Below the pieces are notes generated by a model. That model was not told the DNA's origin. It saw nothing but the letters and a program-made list of their open reading frames with translations, and did no database searches. Made by a program: the position numbers and the translations under genes. A stretch of 64,000 bases of DNA from Lamellibrachia columna (lineage: Eukaryota > Annelida > Polychaeta > Sabellida > Siboglinidae), in contig OY759263.1 of assembly GCA_963662155.1 (NCBI GenBank), forward strand, positions 40,114,544-40,178,543, read 5' to 3'. Positions 12,114 through 23,705 of this stretch are shown here, one piece after another. The first letter of the stretch is position 1, and every line of letters begins with the position of its first letter.

Positions 12114-15100
12114 GTTTAGTTGTAACACGTTGGGGGTATGAAAGGGCAACACGTGTAAGTGATGTTTAGTTGTAACACGTTGGGGTATGAAAGGGCAACA
12201 CGTGTAACTGGTGTTTAGTTGTAACACGCTGGGGGTATGAAAGGGCAACACGTGTAACTGATGTTTAGTTGTAACACGTTGGGGTTATGAAAGGGCAACA
12301 CGTGTAAGTGATGTTTAGTTGTAACACGTTGGGGGTATGAAAGGGCAACACGTGTAACTGATGTTTAGCTGTAACACGTTGGAGGTATGAAAGGACAACA
12401 CGTGTAACTGGTGTTCAGTTGTAACACGTTGGGGGTATGAAAGGGCAACACGTGTAACTGGTGTTTAGTTGTAACACGTTGGGGGTATGAAAGGGCAACA
12501 CGTGTAACTGATGTTTAGTTGTAACACGTTGGGGTTATGAAACGGCAACACGTGTAATTGATGTTTAGTTGTAACACGTTGGAGGTATGAAAGGAAAACA
12601 CGTGTAACTGGTGTTCAGTTGTAACACGTTGGGGGTATGAAAGGGCAACACGTGTAACTGGTGTTTAGTTGTAACACGTTGGGGGTATGAAAGGGCAACA
12701 CGTGTAACTGATGTTTAGTTGTAACACGTTGGGGGTATGAAAGGGCAACACGTGTAACTGATGTTCAGCTGTAACACGTTGGGGTTATGAAACGGCAACA
12801 CGTGTAATTGATGTTTAGCTGTAACACGTTGGGGGTATGAAAGGACAACACGTGTAACTGGTGTTCAGTTGTAACACGTTGGGGGTATGAAAGGGCAACA
12901 CGTGTAACTGGTGTTTAGTTGTAACACGTTGGGGGTATGAAAGGGCAACACGTGTAACTGATGTTTAGTTGTAACACGTTGGGGTATGAAAGGGCAACAC
13001 GTGTAACTGATGTTTAGTTGTAACACGTTGGGGTATGAAAGGGCAACACGTGTAACTGATGTTTAGTTGTAACACGTTGGGGATATGAAAAGGCAACACG
13101 TGTAACTGGTGTTTAGCTGTAACACGTTGGGGGTATGAAAGGGCAACACGTGTAAATGATGTTTAGCTGTAACACGTTGGGGGTATGAAAGGACAACACG
13201 TGTAACTGATGTTTAGCTGTAACACGTTGGGGGTATGAAACGGCAACACGTGTAATTGATGTTTAGTTGTAACACGTTGGAGGTATGAAAGGAAAACACG
13301 TGTAACTGGTGTTCAGTTGTAACACGTTGGGGGTATGAAAGGGCAACACGTGTAACTGGTGTTTAGTTGTAACACGTTGGGGGGTATGAAAGGGCAACAC
13401 GTGTAACTGGTGTTTAGCTGTAACACGTTGGGTGTATGAAACGGCAACACGTGTAATTGATGTTTAGTTGTAACACGTTGGGGTATGAAAGGGCAACACG
13501 TGTAACTGATGTTTAGTTGTAACACGTTGGGGGTATGAAAAGGCAACACGTGTAACTGGTGTTTAGCTGTAACACGTTGGGGTATGAAAGGGCAACACGT
13601 GTAACTGATGTTTAGTTGTAACACGTTGGGGTATGAAATGGCAACACGTGTAACTGGTGTTTAGTTGTAACACGCTGGGGTATGAAAGGGCAACACGTGT
13701 AACTGATGTTTAGTTGTAACACGTTGGGGTATGAAAGGTCAACACGTGTAACTGATGTTTAGTTGTAACACGTTGGGGGGTATGAAAGGGCAACACGTGT
13801 AACTGATGTTTAGCTGTAACACGTTGGGGGTATGAAACGGCAACACGTGTAATTGATGTTTAGTTGTAACACGTTGGAGGTATGAAAGGAAAACATGTGT
13901 AACTGGTGTTCAGTTGTAACACGTTGGGGGTATGAAAGGGCAACACGTGTAACTGGTGTTTAGTTGTAACACGTTGGGGGGTATGAAAGGGCAACACGTG
14001 TAACTGGTGTTTAGCTGTAACACGTTGGGTGTATGAAACGGCAACACGTGTAATTGATGTTTAGTTGTAACACGTTGGGGTATGAAAGGGCAACACGTGT
14101 AACTGATGTTTAGTTGTAACACGTTGGGGGTATGAAAAGGCAACACGTGTAACTGGTGTTTAGCTGTAACACGTTGGGGTATGAAAGGGCAACACGTGTA
14201 ATTGATGTTTAGTTGTAACACGTTGGGTATGAAAGGGCAACACGTGTAACTGATGTTTAGTTGTAACACGTTGGGGTATGAAATGGCAACACGTGTAACT
14301 GGTGTTTAGTTGTAACACGCTGGGGTATGAAAGGGCAACACGTGTAAATGATGTTTAGTTGTAACACGTTGGGGTATGAAAGGTCAACACGTGTAACTGA
14401 TGTTTAGTTGTAACACGTTGGGGGGTATGAAAGGGCAACACGTGTAACTGATGTTTAGTTGTAACACGTTGGGGGTATGAAAGGGCAACACGTTTAACTG
14501 ATGTTTAGTTGTAACACGCTGGGGTATGAAAGGGCAACACGTGTAACTGATGTTTAGTTGTAACACGTTGGGGTATGAAAGGGCAACACGTTTAACTGAT
14601 GTTTAGTTGTAACACGTTGGGGGGTATGAAAGGGCAACACGTGTAACTGATGTTTAGTTGTAACACGTTGGGGGTATGAAAGGGCAACACGTGTAACTGA
14701 TGTTTAGTTGTAACACGTTGGGGTATGAAAGGGCAACACGTGTAACTGGTGTTTAGTTGTAACACGCTGGGGTATGAAAGCACACGTGTAACTGATGTTT
14801 AGTTGTAACACGTTGGGGGGTATGAAAGGGCAACACGTGTAACTGAAGTTTAGTTGTAACACGTTGGGGGTATGAAAGGGCAACACGTGTAACTGATGTT
14901 TAGTTGTAACACGTTGAGGGTATGAAAGGGCAACGCGTGTAATTGATGTTTAGTTGTAACACGTTGTGGGTATGAAAGGGCAACACGTGTAACTGATGTT
15001 TAGTTGTAACACGTTGGGGTATGAAAGGGCAACACGTGTAACTGATGTTTAGTTGTAACACGTTGAGGGTATGAAAGGGCAACGCGTGTAATTGATGTTT

Positions 15101-15586
15101 AGTTGTAACACGTTGGGGGTATGAAAGGGCAACACGTGTAATTGATGTTTAGTTGTAACACGCTGGGGTATGAAAGGGCAACACGTGTAACTGATGTTTA
15201 GTTGTAACACGTTGGGGTATGAAAGGGCAACACGTGTAACTGATGTTTAGTTGTAACACGTTGGGGGGTATGAAAGGGCAACACGTGTAACTGATGTTTA
15301 GTTGTAACACGTTGGGGTATGAAAGGGCAACACGTGTAACTGGTGTTTAGTTGTAACACGCTGGGGTATGAAAGCACACGTGTAACTGATGTTTAGTTGT
15401 AACACGTTGGGGGGTATGAAAGGGCAACACGTGTAACTGAAGTTTAGTTGTAACACGTTGGGGGTATGAAAGGGCAACACGTGTAACTGATGTTTAGTTG
15501 TAACACGTTGAGGGTATGAAAGGGCAACGCGTGTAATTGAAGTTTAGTTGTAACACGTTGGAGGTATGAAAGGGCAACACGTGTAA
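12114..15586. repeat. 50-bp minisatellite, block 2 (about 69 units)
   Basis: The same E-box-bearing units as 3254-7765. The first 1.5 kb follows block 1 almost unit by unit, then the order diverges. Block 2 repeats its own segment (13300-13630 resembles 13905-14270). Confidence 0.95.
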
Positions 15587-15644
15587 AATAAGTTTTAAAA
15601 TTCACCGTATGTCAAACTTTTGTTATATTTAATACGAATAAGTA

Positions 15645-17020
15645 GGGACATAACGTAACCTTGGTGGGGTGACAACCTGATAGGTCATACGTTTAGGTGG
15701 GTACCTAATGTAACTCAGGCGGATGACAACCTGATAAGTCATACGTTTAGGAGTGGACATAACGTAATCCTACCAGATGACAATCTGATAAGTCATACGT
15801 TTAGGAGTGGACATAACATAATCCTACCGGATGACAACCTGATAAGTCATACGTTTAGGTGTGGACATAACGTAATCCTACCGGATGACAACCTGATAAG
15901 TCATACGTTTAGGAGTGGACATAACGTAATCCTACCGGATGACAACCTGATAAGTCGTACGTTTAGGTGTGGACATAACGTAATACTGGCGGGTGACAAC
16001 CTGATAAGTCATACGTTTAGGTGTAGACATTACGTAATCCTACCGGATGACAACCTGATAAGGCATACGTTTAGGTGTAGACATTACGTAATCCTGGCGG
16101 GTGACAACCTGATAAGTCATACGTTTAGGTGTAGACATAACGTAATCCTACCGGATGACAACCTGATAAGCCATACGTTTAGGTGTGGACATAACGTAGT
16201 AATGGCGGGTGACAACCTGATAAGTCATACGTTTAGGAGTGGACATAACGTAATCCTACCGGATGACAACCTGATAAGTCATACGTTTAGGTGTGGACAT
16301 AACGTAATGCTGGCGGATGAAAACCTGATAAGTCATACGTTTAGGTGTGGACATAACGTAATCCTGGCGGATGAAAACCTGATAAGCCATACGTTTAGGT
16401 GTGGACATAACGTAATCCTACCGGATGAAAACCTGATAAGTCATACGTTTAGGAGTGGACATAACGTAATCCTACCGGATGAAAACCTGATAACTCATAC
16501 GTTTAGGTGTGGACATAACGTAATGCTGGCGGATGAAAACCTGATAAGTCATACGTTTAGGTGTAGACATAACGTAATCCTGGCGGATGAAAACCTGATA
16601 AGCCATTCGTTTAGGTGTGGACATAACGTAATCCTGGTGGATGAAAACCTGATAAGTCGTACGTTTAGGTGTGGACATAACGTAATCCTACCGGATGAAA
16701 ACCTGATAAGTCATACGTTTAGGAGTGGACATAACGTAATCCTACCGGATGAAAACCTGATAAGTCATACGTTTAGGTGTGGACATAACGTAATCCTGGT
16801 GGATGAAAACCTGATAAATCATACGTTTAGGTGTGGACATAACGTAATCCTGGTGGATGAAAACCTGATAAGTCATACGTTTAGGTGTGGACATAACGTA
16901 ATCCTGGCGGATGAAAACCTTATAAGTCATACGTTTAGGTGTGGACATAACGTAATCCTGGTGGATGAAAACCTGATAAGTCGTACGTTTAGGTGTGGAC
17001 ATAACGTAATCCTGGCGGGG
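15645..17020. repeat. 54-bp minisatellite, block 2 (about 25 units)
   Basis: Same as 7824-8929 with about five additional units. It gives an open frame of 18-residue repeats (16202-17026), a consequence of the 54-bp period and not a supported gene. Confidence 0.93.
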
Positions 17021-17242
17021 CCGTAACTTGATGACCACACCTTGCTTTACCGGCGCAAGATTTAAAATAGAGAAGTATGACGTCATATCGCTGAACCACT
17101 CGTCGACAGGGCGTTGCCAACTTCTTTGAATATAACCACAATTAGCAGCACCCCCTCTCACAGGTTTAGTTCTTGCAAATACTATTTATAAACGTTCTGA
17201 CCAATTTCTTGAACACGAGCGGTTGAGACTGTAGTAAAGTAA

Positions 17243-18036
17243 TGCCACGGTAGCCCCATGTCGGTAGCCTCCGTGTCGATAATCCCAGTGTCAGTAATCC
17301 CCATGGCAGTAGCCCCTTGTCAGTAGCCCCCATGGCAGTAGCTCCGTGTCAGCAGCCCCCATGGCAGTAGAGCTCCAAGTCTGCAGCCCCCCATGGCAGT
17401 AGCTCCATGTCAGCAGCCCCCATGGCAGTAGCTCCGTGTCAGCAGCCCCCATGGCAGTAGCTCCATGTCAGCAGCCCCCCATGGCAGTAGCTCCATGTCA
17501 GCAGCCCCCGTGGCAGTAGCTCCGTGTCAGCAGCCCCTTGTCAGCAGCCCCCATGTCAGTAGCCCCTATGGCAGTAGCTCCATGTCAGCAGCCCCCATGG
17601 CAGTAGCTCCATGTCAGCAGCCCCCATGGCAGTAGCTCCATGTCAGCAGCCCCCATGGCAGTAGCTCCATGTCAGCAGCCGCCGTGGCAGTAGGTCCATG
17701 TCAGCAGCCCCCATGGCAGTAGCTCCATGTCAGCAGCCCCCGTAGCAGTAGCTCCGTGTCAGCAGCCCCTTGTCAGCAGCCCCCATGTCAGTAGCCCCCA
17801 TGGCAGTAGCTCCATGTCAGCAGCCCCCATGGCAGTAGCTCCATGTCAGCAGCCCCCGTGGCAGTAGCTCCGTGTCAGCAGCCCCTTGTCAGCAGCCCCC
17901 ATGTCAGTAGCCCCCATGGCAGTAGCTCCATGTCAGCAGCCCCCGTGGCAGTAGCTCCATGTCAGCAGCCCCCGTGGCAGTAGCTCCATGTCAGTAGCCC
18001 CAGTGGCAGTAGCGCCATGTCAGCAGCCCCCGGAGG
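17243..18036. repeat. 27-bp minisatellite, block 3 (expanded)
   Basis: The same CAGTAGCTCCATGTCAGCAG units, but about 265 bp longer than in blocks 1 and 2. A sub-block ending CCCCTTGTCAGCAGCCCCCA is repeated three times. Confidence 0.9.
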
Positions 18037-18480
18037 TGTAAGAATTTGGAGCCTGTAGCCCCTGTGTCATTATGCCATTGATTTAGCAGATTGTTTCTTT
18101 CTCTGCGGTTCCCCAGTCATCAGGCCTGTGTAGTAGAGTTTTAGACAATTTCAGACACACGTTATGCTTGAGAATAGTATTTTAGTCTTTGATTAATAAT
18201 TCTGCTAATAAATAGAAAATATGTTAAGAGTCTGCTCAATGTGAGTAAAAACCAAGTTAACCTCACAGTCAGTGGAAAGCCGTGTAAACATCCACGAAGT
18301 GTTGGAAATAGATCATTGGTGCCCACAGCTACCAGTAATTTCCTTCTTTCCTATACGCCATCCTTCCCAATGTTTCCTTAACGGGTCCACACCCCAAGTT
18401 CATCAACGTCGTTTTCAAAATCCAAGGTCCCACGAGACGAACTATACCGTCAACTGTGTCCTACCTAACGCAGTTCGACT
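18037..18480. other. Unique spacer A of block 3
   Basis: Third copy of spacer A with a few more differences. No gene recognised. Confidence 0.7.
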
Positions 18481-19567
18481 GCTCTGAGTGCGCACTTACA
18501 CCTCCTTGGCCATTGTATCCATGCTCTAAGTGTGCACTTACACCTCCCTGGCCATTGTATCCATGCTCTCAGTGTGCACTTACACCTCCTTGGCCATTGT
18601 ATCCATGCTCTAAGTGTGCACTTACACCTCCCTGGCCATTGTATCCATGCTCTCAGTGTGCACTTACACCTCCTTGGCCATTGTATCCATGCTCTAAGTG
18701 TGCACTTACACCTCCCTGGCCATTGTATCCATGCTCTCAGTGTGCACTTACACCTCCTTGGCCATTGTATCCATGCTCTAAGTGTGCACTTACACCTCCC
18801 TGGCCATTGTATCCATGCTCTCAGTGTGCACTTACACCTCCTTGGCCATTGTAGCCATGTTCTCAGTGTGCACTTACACCTCCTTGGCCATTGTAGTCAT
18901 GCTTTCAGTGTGCACTTACACCTCCCTGGCCATTGTAGCCATGCTCTCAGTGTGCACTAACACCTCCTTGGCCATTGTAGCCATGCTCTCAGTGTGCACT
19001 TACACCTCCTTGGCCATTGTATCCATGCTCTCAGTGTGCACTTACCCCTCCTTGGCCATTGTAGCCATATTCTCAGTGTGCACTTACACCTCCTTGGCCA
19101 TTGTAGCCATGTTCTCAGTGTGCACTTACACCTCCTTGGCCATTGTAGCTATGTTCTCAGTGTGCACTTACGCCTCCCTGGCCATTGTAGCCATGCTCTC
19201 AGTGTGCACTTACACCTCCCTGGCCATTGTAGCCATGTTCTCAGTGTGCATTTACACCTCCCTGGCCATTGTAGCCATGTTCTCTGTGTGCACGTACACC
19301 TCCCTGGCCATTGTAGCCATGTTCTCAGTGTGCACGTACACCTCCCTGGCCATTGTAGCCATGCTCTCAGTGTGCAATTACACCTCCTTGGCCATTGTAG
19401 CCATGCTCTCATTGTGCACTTACACCTCCTTGGCCATTGCTGCCATGTTCTCAGTGTGCACTTACACCTCCTTGGCCATTGTAGCCATGTTCTCAGTGTG
19501 CACTTACACCTCCCTGGCCATTGTAGACATGCTCTCAGTGTGCACTTACACCTCCTTGGCCATTGTA
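18481..19567. repeat. 42-bp minisatellite, block 3 (about 26 units)
   Basis: Same units as in blocks 1 and 2, with unit gains and losses, for example an extra GTAGCCATGTTCTC unit near 18850. Confidence 0.95.
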
Positions 19568-20561
19568 AGACCGTATGTCTCGTTCCCACCCTACATCAAT
19601 CACCACGACTATTTCCTTACAGCAACTGTTTCTCTGCCCTTCATTTATACTCTCGCCACGTTACCTTAAACATGCAATCATACATTTGCATTTCAATATA
19701 CATAAAAAACGTAATTTACACTCATTTGTTATAATTCTTTTTTCATGACAAGGCTGCAGCGAACACCAGACGTGGCGACATAATGGTTTATGTATCGCCT
19801 CGACGTCGGGCGAACAAGTTGCCTGACGACGCACAGACACCGTCTTCTTTAATATCATACAAACGATTACCAAAGACCCAACGTTTCGTGACGTTTGCAT
19901 ACGGTGATTGTCTTGTTTTTGGTCTGCACATGTATATTTTTTTGCATTCTAGTGCATTTGAATTGCCTTTCTTTGAGCCATTTTGGTTCGGTGAAGTCCG
20001 CTTGACAGAATCACTTCAGGCCAGGGCAGTTTGATTCTATTAAGCGGCTGATTCTCTTAAACGGCACATTTTAGTACAGTGGGAATAGGGAATAATTATT
20101 TCCCAAGCAATGTTTGATTCTACTAAGTAGGTGATTATGTTATATGTGATTATATTAAACGTAGTCCACTCTATGTTAATCACATTTTTATTTGTTTATT
20201 CAGGTCACCTGTTCGTTTTCTGAAGGTTGTCTTAATTCTACATGACCCTTATAATGAGTCAGTTATTCGTGTTTATCATATTTTTACTGGCTTACTATGT
20301 CGCCTGTACGCATCTTAATAGCTGTCGGAACTGCATTTATACCAGTGTTCATCATTCCTGTTACATAGAAACTCAATTATTTAAATTGATTCATCAGCAA
20401 CTTTTATTTTACGTTTCACTTATGTGCATTTCACTTTCTCCCAACTGGAATTCCATATGTATTAATTTAACAAATCTCCACATTACTCACGGACACACCG
20501 ATAATATAGAAGTATAATTATTGATTGACAGTGAACCCACAGTGAGTGTCATGTAATATTT
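19568..20561. other. Unique spacer B of block 3
   Basis: Third copy of spacer B, more diverged. It leads directly into the 23-bp array. Confidence 0.7.
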
Positions 20562-20940
20562 ATACCCTCCCCACCGTAGATACCCACCCTCCCCCGCCGT
20601 AGATACCCACCCTCCCCCACCGTAGATACCCACCCTCCCCCACCGTAGATACCCACCCTCCCCCACCGTAGATATCCACCCTCCCCCACCGTAGATACAT
20701 ACCCCCATCGTAAATACCCACCCTCCCCATGGTAGATACGCACCCTTCCCATCGTAGATACGCCCTCTCCATCGTAGATATGCACTTTCCCCATCGCAGA
20801 TACGCCCTCCCCATCGTAGATATGCACTCTCCCCATCGTAGATACGCCCTCCCCATCGTAGATATGCACTCTCCCCACCGTAGATACGCCCTCCCCATCG
20901 CAGATTTGCTCTCGCCCCATCGTAGATTCGCCCTCCCGAA
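20562..20940. repeat. 23-bp minisatellite CCGTAGATACCCACCCT
   Basis: The left units are 23 bp (TACCCACCCTCCCCCACCGT plus AGA). From about 20750 the units become a 42-bp dimer of a 20-bp (TACGCCCTCCCCATCGTAGA) and a 22-bp (TATGCACTCTCCCC...) form. The seed, 1.5 units, is present in blocks 1 and 2 at the same place. Minus-strand GGGTGGG runs are G-rich. Confidence 0.92.
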
Positions 20941-20999
20941 CCGCTGATGTAGTAGTAGAATATAGATATCAACAGTTGACTTACAAGCACACTAGTGCA

Positions 21000-21084
21000 G
21001 CCGTGGTAGCCGTGGTAGCCGTGGTAGCCGTGGTAGCCGTGGTAACCGTGGTAGCCGTGGTAGCCGTGGTAGCCGTGGTAGCCG
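21000..21084. repeat. 9-bp microsatellite GCCGTGGTA
   Basis: Nine tandem copies of GCCGTGGTA with one A variant. The flanks are unrelated. Confidence 0.95.
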
Positions 21085-21465
21085 GGTCAGGTGTCTACTA
21101 CTGTCTCGTCGCTACAGGTTAGTGAGTGTGTAATTGGGTGTTTCGATGTGTGTGGGTGGGTGATTACACTTGGGGCAGGATATCACACCACACGCTAACT
21201 TCAGCATGAGAGTGCATTTAGTGGATCCACGGTTCGACGCACGCAGGCACGCCCGCACACCCGCACGCACACACGTACGCATGCACACACCAGCGAGTCG
21301 CCGAGAGACTGTCGTCACGACATCCCACTGAGTAGATACCATTCATATTATAACGCTATGAAGGTAGAAGTACAGAACCCACATACGGGCCGCTTCGTGA
21401 CAGTCCTAGTTTCCCACATGCATAGCTAATAACACTGTGGCATAATAAATAGAATGTGGTTGCAT
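21085..21465. other. Unique sequence, nothing recognised
   Basis: No supported gene. It holds a CACGCACACAC-rich patch near 21240-21290. Confidence 0.5.
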
Positions 21466-21854
21466 CCTCCGGTCAAGCGTGACGCTGGGAGCATTATGAC
21501 ATTCCGTCACGGTCTGCCACACATGAGGTAGGAATCGACCATTTGTAAGGATACCCGGCCTGGCTGTCAGAAGCTACAATGAACCGGGGTGAGAGCAGCC
21601 TTGCGTGTCACTCACAGGTGTAGCCAGTCAATATAAAGTGCTACCACTGATAACATCTTAATCACCAACGTGACTTCCTGTAAATCAGACACACCAATGT
21701 TCCGCCACAGACACACCAATGTTCCGCCACAGACACACCAATGTTCCGCCACAGACACACCAATGTTCCGCCACAGACACACCAGTGTTTCGCCACAGAC
21801 CCACCAATGTTCCGCCACAGACACACCAATGCAACATACGAGAACACATTTCAA
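21466..21854. repeat. Composite tandem duplication, copy 1
   Basis: 389-bp unit: 228 bp of unique sequence starting CCTCCGGTCAAGCGTGACGC, a short 22-bp array, and the tail GCAACATACGAGAACACATT. The unit recurs immediately at 21855, where its internal array is five times larger. Confidence 0.9.
21690..21832. repeat. 22-bp minisatellite, short copy (about 6 units)
   Basis: Units are ACCAATGTTCCGCCACAGAC plus AC. Part of the composite duplication. Confidence 0.95.
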
Positions 21855-22857
21855 CCTCCGGTCAAGCGTGACGCTGGGAGCATTATGACATTCCGTTACG
21901 GTCCGCCACACATGAGGTAGGAATCGACCATTTGTAAGGATACCCGGCCTGGCTGTCAGAAGCTACAAAGAACCGGGGTGAGAGCAGCCTTGCGTGTCAC
22001 TCACAGGTGTAGCCAGTCGATATAAAGTGCTACCACTGATAACATCTGAATCACCAACGTGACTTCCTGTAAATCAGTCACATAACCGTGGCTTTGTGCT
22101 TTGTCTATTAATGTTTCTAGATGCTGGTCGCCTTTGGGTCGGAGTACCATGTTCCGCCACAGACACACCAATGTTCCGCCACAGACACACCAGTGTTCCG
22201 CCACATACACACCAATGTTCCGCCACAGACACTCCAATGTTCCGCCACAGACACACCAATGTTCCGCCACAGACACACCAGTGTTCCGCCACAGGCACAC
22301 CAATGTTCCGCCACAGACACACCAATGTTCAGCCACAGACACACCAGTGTTCCGCCACAGACACACCAATGTTCCGCCACAGATACACCAATGTTCCGCC
22401 ACAGACACACCAATGTTCCACCACAGACACACCAATGTTCCGCCACAGACACACCAATGTTCCGCCACAGACACACCAATGTTCCGCCACAGACACACCA
22501 GTGTTCCACCACAGACACACCAATGTTCCGCCACAGACACACCAATGTTCCGCCACAGACACACCAATGTTCCGCCACAGACACACCAATGTTCCGCCAC
22601 AGACACACCAGTGTTACGCCACAGACACACCAATGTTCCGCCACAGACACACCAATGTTCCGCCACAGATACACCAATGTTCCGCCACAGACACACCAAT
22701 GTTCCACCACAGACACACCACTGTTCCGCCACAGACACACCAATGTTCCGCCACAGACACACCAATGTTCCGCCACAGACACACCAGTGTTTCGCCACAG
22801 ACACACCAATGTTCCGCCACAGACACACCAATGCAACATACGAGAACACATTACTCC
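21855..22857. repeat. Composite tandem duplication, copy 2
   Basis: Second copy of the 21466-21854 unit, with the same unique half (few substitutions) and the same tail. It has a 31-unit array and about 67 bp of extra sequence (near 22080-22146) before the array. Confidence 0.9.
22147..22832. repeat. 22-bp minisatellite, long copy (about 31 units)
   Basis: ACCAATGTTCCGCCACAGAC plus AC, with mostly transition variants. The period is not a multiple of 3, so all three plus frames and all three minus frames give the same 22-residue cycle and all stay open. Open frames of 240-280 codons here are artefacts. Each unit has a CCAAT pentamer. Confidence 0.96.
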
Positions 22858-23208
22858 ATTATGCGCTTCTGACTTACTAGACTTACGATGTTTAACTCCA
22901 GATAGCCCTTGGCCCTATCTATGGCTAACATAGGCTTGGTTTATATTCAGAGTTGTTCTTCTCTAGAATTCGTGAGTCCACGACAGGTTTGTTCTATTTC
23001 CCCGCATGGGATATTTTACTCCCCCTGCATAAACACCAGGTAGACAGGGCCAATGGCTTTTAGTGTCTCTTTCGAAAGACACGGGCAGTTTGACTCGAAC
23101 CCTGGTCGATGATTCGACTTTCTACCCACAACGGTGGACACATATGAAAGAACAGTCTTTGCGCAGTAATTGCAGCGTGACTGAAGTCGAGTTGGTGGTG
23201 GAATGAAC
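22858..23208 (-). other. Unique sequence with a possible SINE-like patch
   Basis: On the minus strand, around 23093-23103, GGGTTCGAGTC resembles the tRNA/SINE B box. Beside it is a hairpin (GTGTCTCTTTCGAAAGACAC, near 23070) and a stretch that looks like a conserved SINE tail. No clear A box or target duplication was found. It may be a tRNA-derived SINE or chance. Confidence 0.3.
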
Positions 23209-23705
23209 AGGTCTGCCGGGGGTGGAGTGTAATGTCTGCCAGGGGTGGAGTGTAAGGTCTGCCAGGGGTGGAGTGTAAGGTCTGCCGGGGTGGAGTGTAA
23301 GGTCTGCCGGGGGTGGAGTGTAAGGTCTGCAGGGGTGGAGTGTAAGGTCTGCCAGGGGTGGAGTGTAAGGTCTGCCGGGGGTGGAGTGTAAGGTCTGCCA
23401 GGGGTGGGGTGTAAGGTCTGCCGGAGTGGAGTGTAAGGTCTGCCAGGGGTGGAGTGTAAGGTCTGCCAGGGTGGCGTGTAAGGTCTGCCAGGGGTGCGGT
23501 GAAAGGTCTGCCGGGGTGGAATGTAAGGTCTACCGGGGGTGGAGTGTAAGGTCTGCCGGAGTGGAGTGTAAGGTCTGCCAGGGGTGGAGTGTAAGGTCTG
23601 CCGGGGTGGCGTGTAAGGTCTGCCAGGGGTGCGGTGTAAGGTCTGCCGGGGTGGAATGAAAGGTCTACCGGGGGTGGAGTGTAAGGTCTGCCAAGGGTGG
23701 AGTGT
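23209..23705. repeat. 23-bp minisatellite GGTCTGCCAGGGGTGGAGTG (about 22 units)
   Basis: Units are GGTCTGCCAGGGGTGGAGTG plus TAA, 22-23 bp, with length change in the G run. The final unit reads GGTCTGCCAAGGGTGGAGTG, nearly the core of the 44-bp array at 56413-64000. Confidence 0.95.

Larger units (their letters stand above)
9072..17162. repeat. Composite macrosatellite block 2 (8,091 bp)
   Basis: Head-to-tail copy of block 1 with the same order of arrays and spacers. It is about 1 kb shorter. The 42-bp array has about 23 units instead of 28, and the 50-bp array is about 3.5 kb instead of 4.5 kb. The 54-bp array is longer, about 25 units instead of 20. The spacers differ from block 1 by only scattered single bases. 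Confidence 0.95.
17163..20561. repeat. Composite macrosatellite block 3, truncated
   Basis: Third copy, beginning with the same GGTTTAGTTC start. It keeps the 27-bp array (expanded), the spacers and the 42-bp array. It ends just after the ATTGATTGACAGTGAACCCA spacer, where blocks 1 and 2 go into the 50-bp array. Here a 23-bp array takes over. It differs from blocks 1 and 2 by more substitutions and small indels than they do from each other, for example near 20174 and 20352. Confidence 0.93.

Noticed and set aside
22001..22933. Cys/Trp-rich and His/Thr-rich open frames of 240-280 codons
   Set aside because: 22-bp array artefacts, open in all frames.
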